From Stygiobacter sp. RIFOXYC2_FULL_38_25 (GTDB taxonomy: Bacteria; Bacteroidota; Ignavibacteria; Ignavibacteriales; Melioribacteraceae), in contig MHAZ01000019.1 of the NCBI GenBank assembly GCA_001803165.1, positions 248,001 through 312,000 of the forward strand: a DNA stretch of 64,000 nucleotides. The letters run 5' to 3'. The translations under genes and the position numbers were made by a program. Below, piece after piece: positions 7,583 through 17,600 of the stretch. The first letter of the stretch is position 1, and each line of letters starts with the position of its first letter. The notes beneath the pieces were generated by a model that made no database searches, was not told the DNA's origin, and saw nothing but the letters and a program-made list of their open reading frames with translations.

Positions 7583-9460
7583 TCACTTAGCGAGCAGCAT
7601 CTTCATCGTTTTAGAGAACTCTGGAGTTTCAAGTTTATAGAAGTACAACCCGCTCGTTAATCCACCTTTGGCGGAGCTTGCATCAAAATTTACTGTATGA
7701 ACACCTGCTGACCTAAAACCATTTACGAGTGTTTTAACCTCTTCACCCATTACACTGTAAACTTTCAAAACAACATTTCCCTCTTTTGGTAAGCTATATT
7801 TAATGGTTGTACTTGGATTAAACGGATTGGGATAGTTTTGAGCCATGCTGTATTTAACCGGTATAACTTCTTCTGTCTCTGCGCTAACTACAGTACTTGT
7901 TGTGAGAGTTGTTACTAAAGTTTCAGATAAAGTTCCATCACTGATTGTTATCATTAATAAAAATTGTTGACCTGCTTGTGTGGTTTTTGGAATCCAAGTA
8001 AATAAACCGGCGCTGCTCATTGTTGCGCCATCCGGACCGGAATCCAGTTTAAATGTAACAACATCACCATCAGGATCAGTTGCTTTGTACTGGTATTTGA
8101 AAAGCACTTGTACATTGTGAACTGTGATTGTAGTATCCGGCATTGATTTAACGAAAACCGGAGTCGAATTTACTTTTACTACTTTAATTTTAACTTGCAA
8201 AGTTGATGTTGAGTTGCCGTCAAAAACAAAAAATGTTACTGTATAATCACCGGCTTGTGTGCTTGTCGGTTTCCAAGAAAATCTATGTAATGCCCCATCA
8301 AAAGTAGCACCGGTAGGTAGGTTTGCAGCAGAGTAAATTAATGGGTCACCTTCACCATCTACGGCAATAATATCAAAAGTTAATTGCTGATTGGTATTTA
8401 CTGTTTTATCCGGAACCGGCGTAATTATCGGTGCAGTGTTGGCATCTACAACTGTAATTTTAACATTTGTAGATACACTCAGTTTACCGTCTGAAACAGA
8501 AAAGGTGACTGTATAGTCACCAGCTTGCGTTGAACTTGGCTTCCATGTAAACTTGTGCGTACTTGCGTCGAACACAGCACCCGTGGGTAGATTAGCAGCG
8601 CTATATAATAATACATCGCCTTCGGCATCCGTAGCAATTACATCTATATTCAAGGTGGTTCCTTCATTAACAGATTTATCGGGTATTGGAGTTATAGCTG
8701 GTACCGAATTCACATCAACTACAGTTATACTTACGGTTGTTGTCCCGGGCGAATTTCCATCATGTGCGGAAAAAGTTACTGTGTAATTGCCGGATTGCGA
8801 ATACGTCGGCTTCCACGAAAACTCTTTTGTTGTTGAATTAAATGCTGCCCCGGTCGGCAAATTTGTTGCGGAATAAACAATTGGGTCACCATCAACATCA
8901 GTAGCGTTAACAGTAAACTTAAGTTCTTGATTTTCATTTACTGTTTTAGCCGGAATTGCATCGAACGATGGAGGTGTATTTTCATTCGCAACTGTAGCTT
9001 TGCCATCAATTACTGTATACGCCACAGATGTAGAACCAGTTGTAAATTGACTTACAAAATTTGGGTCATTTTTGTTTATATAAATAGTTGTTGAGCCAAG
9101 TTTTTTAAACTTAACCTTTAGCTTAAATAAAATTCCAGAGCCAGTATAAGGTGAACCGCTAGCTGTAGTTGCAATTATCCAAGATGAATCAACACGAACA
9201 TCGCCAGTATATGTAGGGCTAGTCATGCTTCCGGAATTAGTTGTTGGCTCTGTTACGTAAATAAATTCTTTATTATAGCTAATTTTTAACTGATACCCTT
9301 TTACACCGTAAGATGTAATGTCATTTACCATCACTCCAACAATTGCCTCTGTACCAGGTTTGCCTGATACCGTTGGCAGTGTTAATTGAATTTGCGCATT
9401 GATTGTAGAGAATAGTAAAATAAAAAATACTACGGCGTTTCTAGCTAAATTGAGTTTCAT
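7583..9460 (-). CDS. Type IX-secreted protein: cohesin-like domain, four Ig-like (He_PIG) repeats, sorting domain
   Basis: This 625-residue protein has a signal peptide (1-22). Residues about 24-155 look like a cohesin-type beta-sandwich (LPTVSGKPGTEAIVGVMVND, then LKISYNKEFIYV and SGILFKLKVKFKKLG). Four tandem Ig-like repeats of about 90 residues follow, each with TDxDGDP...YSA.NLPTGA.F and F.W.P..TQAGDYTVTF. The C-terminal 85 residues are the type IX sorting domain (MAQNYPNPFNPSTTIKYSLP, ending KMLLAK). It should be secreted across the outer membrane and attached to the cell surface. The same architecture is found in the next gene upstream (9550-11586), suggesting duplication. The binding target of the cohesin-like domain is unknown. 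Confidence 0.88.
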   Translation of the reverse strand: MKLNLARNAVVFFILLFSTINAQIQLTLPTVSGKPGTEAIVGVMVNDITSYGVKGYQLKISYNKEFIYVTEPTTNSGSMTSPTYTGDVRVDSSWIIATTASGSPYTGSGILFKLKVKFKKLGSTTIYINKNDPNFVSQFTTGSTSVAYTVIDGKATVANENTPPSFDAIPAKTVNENQELKFTVNATDVDGDPIVYSATNLPTGAAFNSTTKEFSWKPTYSQSGNYTVTFSAHDGNSPGTTTVSITVVDVNSVPAITPIPDKSVNEGTTLNIDVIATDAEGDVLLYSAANLPTGAVFDASTHKFTWKPSSTQAGDYTVTFSVSDGKLSVSTNVKITVVDANTAPIITPVPDKTVNTNQQLTFDIIAVDGEGDPLIYSAANLPTGATFDGALHRFSWKPTSTQAGDYTVTFFVFDGNSTSTLQVKIKVVKVNSTPVFVKSMPDTTITVHNVQVLFKYQYKATDPDGDVVTFKLDSGPDGATMSSAGLFTWIPKTTQAGQQFLLMITISDGTLSETLVTTLTTSTVVSAETEEVIPVKYSMAQNYPNPFNPSTTIKYSLPKEGNVVLKVYSVMGEEVKTLVNGFRSAGVHTVNFDASSAKGGLTSGLYFYKLETPEFSKTMKMLLAK

Positions 9461-9497
9461 CTATACTCCCTCGAAATTTTTACCTACCAAATATAAA

Positions 9498-9527
9498 AAA
9501 AAATGCCCCTTAAGAAAGGGGCATTTT
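9498..9527 (-). terminator. Terminator downstream of the second type IX cargo gene
   Basis: A stem formed by AAAAATGCCCCTT and AAGGGGCATTTTT with loop AAGA lies 23 bp past the stop of the minus-strand gene ending at 9550, with a T run in the minus-strand direction. Confidence 0.8.
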
Positions 9528-9549
9528 TAATACTGTGCATCAAATCATA

Positions 9550-11586
9550 TTACTTCATCAACAACATCTTCTTAACCTGAGAGAAACTCTCGGTTTCGAT
9601 CTTATAAATATACATTCCGGAAGGGATGTTGTTAGCTTTGAAATCAACACTGTGATAACCAGCAGGCATTACAGAGTTAACCAAAGTTGCAACTTCTTGA
9701 CCAAGAATATTGAATACTGCTATTCTTACTCTCGATTCTTTTGGAAGAGCATATTTAATGCTAGTAGTTGGGTTGAATGGGTTCGGATAGTTTTGGAATA
9801 GTTCGAATGCTGTAGGAACACCACCCTCATCATCAATACCTGCCGGGAAATTCGGATTATATGTTACTGTTACTTTTGCAATTCTGGAATCAGTAGTTAA
9901 AACACCATCACTTGCACTAACAACAATATAATTTAATCCTGAGTGTTGATTTACAGGTCTCCAACCAAAAACACCGGTAGAAGCAACTATTACCGCATTC
10001 TCTGGTAAGTTAGCAGCACCAGCGGGATGTGTTAGTTTAACAAAGTATGATACAGGATCTGCCTGAGGATCAATTGCTTTATACGTAAATACAAAGTTAG
10101 TATGAGCTAAAATTGTAGTATCCGGCATTTGTTTTGCACCAGCTACATCGAAGCGAGGAGCTTGGTTATTGTTAGTTACAGTAATAACACCGTTAACAGT
10201 AGCTTCAGCGTTTTTATTATCCTTTACCTTAAATACAACCGTATAGCTTCCTGCTTGAGAGAAATTAGGTGTCCAAGCAAAGTCGCCGGTTGCAGCCGCA
10301 AATGAAGCTCCGGATGGTAAACCTGTTGCAGATAATGTAAAAGTATTATCAGTGTCAACATCAGCACCAACTGCTTTAATAGTTAAAGCAGAGCCTTCAG
10401 CAACAGTATATGGACCTGCCGGAGTTAAGGAAATAGTTGGAGTTCTGTTAACATCTGTTACAGTAATTGTAACAACCAAAGTTGCCGTTGCAATACCATC
10501 TGTTGCTGTAATGGTAACTGTATAGGTGCCAGCCTGAGTGTAAGAAGGAGTCCAAGCGAAAACGCCGGCAGCAGAGAAAGTTGCGCCTGTTGGTACACCT
10601 GTAGCACTGTAAGTTAACACATCTGCATCACCGTCTGTAGCAACTGCTGTAAAGCCAACTGCCGAATTTTCTACAGTTGTTAAAGCCTGAGTCGCTGTTG
10701 CAAAAGTTGGTGCATTATTAACAACAGTTATTGTTCCACTAGATGTTACAACAACTGGTAAACCAGAATTGTACATAAAAGTGGTCAAACCGACTGTTTG
10801 AGTTCCTTTTACTTTTGCTTTAGCTTTTAGGTAAACAAGGATTCCGTCACCGCTGATTGCAGTAGCTTTTGCCCAGGCAAAACTTACTGTACCGGTAGTG
10901 TTGTTATAATTAATAACTCCTTGTCCGCCTTCACCTTTAGTTCCAACTAAATCAAATCCTGTCAATTCTAACTTAGCGGCATCAAATGTACCGGTAAAAT
11001 TATAAGACAAAACATTATCAGCTGTTGCTAAAGTTGTTGTTTTAATCGGAATTTTGAATTCAGTTGTTAAGCCAGATGTAGTAACGTTATCAACGTAAAC
11101 CTGAATTGAAGCAGCTGTAGCTTTACCTTTAGTAATAGCAGCAGCCGGTACTCCAGCGTTGAATAAGAAAGTTGCCAACGGATCGAGATCCGTCATGCCG
11201 GCAGCCTTAAACGTTATTTTTATCTTTAGCAAAGTTCCTGAACCTGTAAGTGCCGTATTATTTGCCCATGCTACGAGCAGCTTACCATTTGCTTGATCAG
11301 CATTGTATTGAATTTGTCCGACAGAACTTTTAGTATCTGCGGTTTCAATGCCGGTTACTTCAACGATATTCTTATCATAATTCATTGTAAACTGATACGA
11401 AGTTACGTTGAGACCGGTAAGATCGCCTACTGTGATTGGAACCGTAGTAGAAGAACCTACAGCGCCAGAAACAGTTGGAAAAGTTACGCTAACCTGAGCA
11501 AAGGCAATACTAGTTCCTAACATAAGCATCAAAGCGAACACAGACAGAAACTTTATAACGCTTATTTTGAAACTTCTCATTATCAC
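9550..11586 (-). CDS. Type IX-secreted protein: two cohesin-like domains, Ig-like repeats, sorting domain
   Basis: This 678-residue protein has a signal peptide (1-30). It carries two cohesin-like beta-sandwiches at about residues 31-165 and 168-290: FPTVSGAVGSSTTVPITVGD with FTMNYDKNIVEVTGIE, then FKIPIKTTTLATADNVLSY with LSYNFTGTFDAAKLELTGF. Three Ig-like He_PIG repeats follow (about 291-580; motifs DGDADVLTYSATGVPTGATF, WTPSYTQAGTYTVTITATDG). The last 80 residues are a type IX sorting domain (LFQNYPNPFNPTTSIKYALP, ending KKMLLMK). It shares layout with the downstream gene and is separated from both neighbours by short intergenic gaps, one with a terminator. It is probably a surface adhesin or scaffold. 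Confidence 0.9.
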   Translation of the reverse strand: MIMRSFKISVIKFLSVFALMLMLGTSIAFAQVSVTFPTVSGAVGSSTTVPITVGDLTGLNVTSYQFTMNYDKNIVEVTGIETADTKSSVGQIQYNADQANGKLLVAWANNTALTGSGTLLKIKITFKAAGMTDLDPLATFLFNAGVPAAAITKGKATAASIQVYVDNVTTSGLTTEFKIPIKTTTLATADNVLSYNFTGTFDAAKLELTGFDLVGTKGEGGQGVINYNNTTGTVSFAWAKATAISGDGILVYLKAKAKVKGTQTVGLTTFMYNSGLPVVVTSSGTITVVNNAPTFATATQALTTVENSAVGFTAVATDGDADVLTYSATGVPTGATFSAAGVFAWTPSYTQAGTYTVTITATDGIATATLVVTITVTDVNRTPTISLTPAGPYTVAEGSALTIKAVGADVDTDNTFTLSATGLPSGASFAAATGDFAWTPNFSQAGSYTVVFKVKDNKNAEATVNGVITVTNNNQAPRFDVAGAKQMPDTTILAHTNFVFTYKAIDPQADPVSYFVKLTHPAGAANLPENAVIVASTGVFGWRPVNQHSGLNYIVVSASDGVLTTDSRIAKVTVTYNPNFPAGIDDEGGVPTAFELFQNYPNPFNPTTSIKYALPKESRVRIAVFNILGQEVATLVNSVMPAGYHSVDFKANNIPSGMYIYKIETESFSQVKKMLLMK

Positions 11587-11655
11587 CTCTTATTATTTAA
11601 TAATCATTTTGTCAGAATCTAATATTGGAGCGGTTTACACCGCTCCAATTGAAAA

Positions 11656-14600
11656 TTACTTCATTAAGTTCATTTTCATTGTGGAAACAAAGCTGCCAGC
11701 TTGTAATCTATAGATATAGATACCAGATGCTACTTTGCTACCAAAATCATTAGATCCATCCCAACGTACTGTATAGAATCCAGCTTCTTGAATACCATCT
11801 ACTAATGTTCTAACTCTTTGACCTAACATATCATAAACTACCAAGTTTACTTTTGCATCTTGTGCAACCGAGAACTTAATAGTTGTTGTTGGGTTGAATG
11901 GGTTAGGATAGTTCTGGCTAAGAGCGAATTCTGTTGGTATTTCTCTTACCTTTGCTGTCAACGATGAAGAAATCTCATCATTCAGTTTAGCGTTTCCTAA
12001 TATTGAAACTGCAGCTTCTTTATCTTTTAATGTAACTTCAACTGTTGCAAAGATACCATCGTTAATTGCAGTAGTACCGGCAGCAGCTATTCTTACTTTA
12101 CCATTTTCTGTAGTTGTTGCAGATAACCAACCTTCCGGCAATCTTAAATTAACTTTACCAACTTCAATGTTAGCGTTATTTAAGTCTGCTTCAGCGTAGA
12201 TAGATGTAACACCCTTTGTTCCGCTGATTGCGAATGGTAAGCTTACTACACCATTGTCAGATGACAAGCGTGAGAACTCAACTGAACCAGCTGTAGCTAC
12301 AACCTTGCTTACACCTGTCCATGAGTTACCGTTAGCAATATACTTTAGAACGAATGAAGCATCCAATGCACCAACCATACCGTCACCGGTAGCTGTGTTT
12401 GCATCAGCGTAAATCATTTGTTCTGCTGTAAGAGGAGTTCCCAAACCAACTACATGTTCAAGAATCTTAATAGCATCATTAACATCAACAACTGAGTTTG
12501 TATTAGCATCGCCTCTATCATAACCGGCAAGAACTGTGAAGTTAGTTGTTGTTACTGTAGCACCACCACTAGCATCTGTAGCTGTAACAGTAATTACAAA
12601 TGGACCAGCTGCTTTATCAGCGAATACTGGAGTGAAGGTGAATATTCCAATTGAACCTAATGCGTTAGAAATGCTAGCAGCACCTGTTGGAACTGGAGCG
12701 ATTGCTACAGTGTAAGTGATTGCTTCACCATCTGCATCTGTTGCAGCATATGTAAAGTTGTAAGCAGCGCCATATTTACCGGAAGCAGTTGCAACTTGAC
12801 CAGCTGTTGTGAATACTGGAGCTCTATTTACGTTTGTAACAGTCACGTTGAATGAATATTCAACATAAGATGTTGCATCGTTATTTTTTGCAGCACGTAC
12901 TGTGAATGCATATGGAGTTACACTTCCTTGTGTAAAGTCAGGAGCGAAAGTGAAAGCACCGGTTGAAGCATTGATTGATGCATTAGCAGGAACTGTTCCT
13001 TGCAATGAATAAACCATTGTTGCAGGGCTAGCATCTTGATCTTGTGCAGCGAAAGCAAATGTATAAGTAGCATTTTCAGCAACTGTAACTGCAGCAGGAG
13101 CTGTTGCTGTAAATACCGGTTTCAATGATGGTAAACCAAGTGTGAATAATGCTTTCTGAGAAATTGCACTACCAACTGAACCAATGTTTCTAACTACTAA
13201 TACTGTATCGCCAACGTTTGGAGTTGCCATTGCGTTGCTATAAGAATTAGCAGCACCTTCTAAGTACCATCCGTTAACAGCAACGTCACCGTCGAATCTA
13301 CGGATAATTCTTAAATCGTTATGGTTTTCAAGTGGTTTTTGAAGATTTGTACCTTGTAATTCAACATCGAATTTCTGAGCAGCACCTAAGCTTGTTGTAG
13401 CTTCAAATGACCAGTAATAAGGAGCTTTACCGGCAATCCAAAGTTTCTTAGATGGATCAACAAATTTGAAACCACCATCAACTGGGAAGTTCTTTGTTCC
13501 AGTTGGTGTAGTGTCAAAATGACCAACGATAACTGTAGTTGGAGCTATTGTAGCGTTACCAGCTGTGAAAGTAATAGCTGCTGGACGGTATTTTGTAGCT
13601 GAACCAACCGGCCATTCCATACGACCTAAAGTATTAACAGGAACTGCAACACCAACTTTACCTTGAACGTGAGCTAAGTCTGTTGTGTTAGCAGGGTTTC
13701 TTACATATCCAAGAGCTGTAATAAAACCACCAGCAACTGTTGGATTTAATGTAATAACGAATGGATCTGTTAGTGTAAGCACACCACGTGTTAGTGTAAG
13801 AACACCAGCAGGGGCTGTAGCTTGCAATGTAACATTTCCACCAGTTACTGTTACTGTTTGATCTGTTGTTTTATTAAGTGTTAAGTTATTAATTGTTCTA
13901 TTACCAGGTAATGTAACTGTCTGAGCAACTGCACCAGTAAAGTTTAAGTTAAGCCCAGCGTTTGTTAATGTACCGGTGAATGTCAAGTTGTTAGCTGTGT
14001 TAACAGTAGCAACAGCAGGAGCAACCGGAACTGTTAAGTTATTCAATGTAGCGTCACCAGTAAGATTAAGAACTGATGCTGCACCGAAGTTAGTTGTACC
14101 AGTAGCAGTTAATCCAGTTAATGTAAGTGTACCATTGTTAGTAATAGTACCGGCACCAGTAATTGCACCAGTAGAAGTAATACCAACAGCATTTACATAA
14201 GTACCAGTTACTGTCAATCCGCCTGTCCATGTTGTAGCAGCATTTGAGTTAACAGTAGAACCAGCCGGGATTGTTTGAGCTAATGTCCATGTTGTTGCTA
14301 AGTTAATATTAAGAATACTTGCCATTGATAATGTACCGGCAATTGTTCTTGAATAACCAGCAGCAGCACCAGCACCAGCAGCAATAGTAACTTGAGTAGT
14401 GTTACCAGCACCTGTTGTGTGTGCTAATAAACTAATGTTATTTACTGTAGTTGGAATTGAATATTCAATATCAGTTGTAATAACATCAGCTGCTAATGTT
14501 TGTTGATAAGCTAAGTTGATGTTTCCAGCAACGAAACCACCTAAAGTAGCATCACCGTTTGTATTTCTATCTAATTTAGAAGCGTTTAATCTTCTTGTAA

Positions 14601-17600
14601 CTGTTTTGCCATCAGTTAATGTAACTGTTACAGCACCATCCCATTGTAATGTACCAACAGTTAAATCAACGTTTCCGCCGATTGTTTTGCTAGCACCAAC
14701 TGTTACAATTTGAGCAGCGTTTGTATTCAATGTAACATCATCAGCCTGAGCTGCCGGCCAAGTTAATGTATTAGGAACTGAACTTGCACCTGAGAATAAA
14801 TAATCTGTTGGCGAAACAAATGTTGGTACAATTTGTCCAGCAACGTTGCTGATATTACCAGCACCGGCTACTTGAACTGTTGCACCATCAGCGTTTCCAA
14901 TTGTTAAGTAAGAAACACCAGCAGTTGTTTGTGTAAGTACAAAACCATTTAAGAATAATTCATCGTTAACTGTTACTACTCCGGTAGCGCCAATATTTAA
15001 TGCGGCTGCAACCTGAAGTTTTGGATAAGCTACCGCAGGACCATGATTCCATGCACCAGCACTATTCCAAATTAAGTATCCAGTACCTGTATATGTACCA
15101 GCTGTTCTTGTGTAATTTCCACCAAGTTGAAGATTTGCACTTCCGATGTCAATTGCACCAGCATTATGAATCATTGCTGTACCAACTGTTAATGTACTGC
15201 CGGCAATACCGCCAGTTAAATTAACATCATCTGCTACAGTTAAGTTAGCTACAGCAGAAGCAGCAGGAGTAGAATATACTAAAGGAGCGGTTACTGCATC
15301 TAATAATAAGATACCAGTTCCACCACCGTTAGTAGCTAAGAAAGAAGAACCAGAACCAACTGTTACATTATTACCAGCAGTAAGTGTTCTGCCAGCGCCA
15401 ATATCAAATTGAGCACCGTCTCCACCGCCTGTTGTAGCACTTAATGTTAAAGTACCATTGATTTGTAAGTTGCCAGTTGAACCTGTTAAGAATGTAAATG
15501 TTTGAGCAACGTTGTTATCTGTTGCATCTGCATATTCAAAGTTTGCACCAATAACTGCTGTACCAGGACCAGTAACTGTGAAGTTAGTTGCAGCAGTTAC
15601 AAATTTCAATAAACCATTTGTAATTGTTCCGCCAACTGTCATACCTGGAGCTGTACCATTATGTGTTAAAGTGAAACCGCCAAGATTGATGTTACCACCA
15701 GCTTGAGCAATGTTTCCACTCATAACAGCATTAGATCCGAGTGTAAATGTTTGATCAACATCACCATCAGCAAAAGTTAAACCAGCAAAGTGTGGACCAG
15801 CACCAGAGAAAGTTACAGTAAGAGCTGAACCGGCATCTGCGCCAGCTTGGTAGCTGATATTTCCATCATAAGTCGTGAATGCGTCATCACCAGTATTTAA
15901 AGTATTATCTGCGCCAAATGCATCGCTAACAAGACCTGGTAATGTTAATGAATTGCCTAATGAACCATTGTTGATTTGGATAGATGGAACTGAACCGGTA
16001 CCAGTGAAAGCTGTACCTGTTGGATTTGCTAATGCAACTTCAACACCACCGTTATCAACTAAATGTCCATTTAATATTGCTGTAGCGCCAGCAATTGTTA
16101 ATAAGTTACCATTAGTATATAAATGTTGATTTGCGTCTACTGTTAAAGTACCATTAACTGTAGCAGCGCCACCCATTGTTACAATACCTTTACCGGCAAC
16201 AGCGCCGTTAGTAGTAGAAACTGTCAAGTTCCATAAGTCGGCAGCAGCAGCAGGAATTTCAAGAGCTGTTGCTTTATCAGAACCGTAATAAGTTACACTT
16301 ATTTTTGTACCAGCAGCTAAAATTGGAGCTGTTGTTACAAATGCACCTTCAGTTCTAAATACTGTTGGCCAATTTGGAGCTGTACCGTTGAATTGTGTAT
16401 TTAATAAATTAACATCACCTTCAGCTAAATAGAAATCTGATGTGAATACTGAAGTACCGGCTGGGAAAGTAACGTCTGGAGTACCAGCAGTTTCATTATC
16501 AACACCGAAGTTTCCGAAAGTTGCGCCAGCTGTTGGAGCAATTGCGTTTACTGTTTGAGCAGCAGTTGTACCAGACATCATTACATAACCACCATTAGCA
16601 GTTGTGTAACCTGTTGTATTCTGGAAGTTACCATTACCACCGCCAACACCGTTTTTGCCAACATTCAATCTAACGCCATCTAACGAAACTGAGTTGATAA
16701 CAACACCAGCATTAAATGTTACGTTATTAAGAACGTATAGGTTAGCTAAAGAACCAGTTGTAGGTAAGAATCTTACTATAGGAGCTGGAATGTTAGCGCC
16801 ATTTGTTACTGAAAGTGGTCCACCATAAACTGGGTTAGCACCACCAATATATACTGATTGAAGTACGTTTGGAATAGGTTCAATAAAAGTCAAAGTTGTT
16901 GTTAAAGAAGTAAATGTAGGGTTAGTTAAAGCACCACCAATAGTTGTGCTAACACTACCAACGTTTACTGCTGTTCTACCGGAAAAGTCAATTGTACCAG
17001 CAGTCCAAGAAATTGGAGAAGAAACTGTCTGAGATACGTTAACATTTACAGCAGCACCAGCTAATATAGATAATGTACCACCGCTAACTGTCCAAGCACC
17101 AGACAAGTTAAAATTAGCAGTATGTGTTGCAGGAACTGTAATGTTACCAGCACTTATTACGATACCACCAACAGAGATAATACCGCCTGAAGCACCTGTA
17201 AAGCTAATTGTACCGGTACTTGTATTTTCTAAGCGACCAGTAACTGTTAATGTAGAGGCAGAAGCAAGATTAATATCAATAATGCTTGCACCTGAATTCA
17301 TAATATAACCGCCAACTGTGTTAGCATGAAGAGCTGTAGCAGCAACTGTAGTAATATCAGCGCCAGCTGCAGTTCTTGAGTTTGATATATTTCCTGTAAC
17401 ATCTATTACGTTATCACCGAATGCAATGTCTCCACCTGCAGCGCCAGGACCTTGTGTAACTGAAGTACCGAAGAATGTACCGGCACCAGCCGCAAAGTTG
17501 ATGTCGCCGTTTGTAGAACCATTAACAGATGAAGAAGTGTTTACAACAGCACCAGTTCTAACACCAAGAGTACCAACTGTACCAGTTGTTCTTGCTGCTG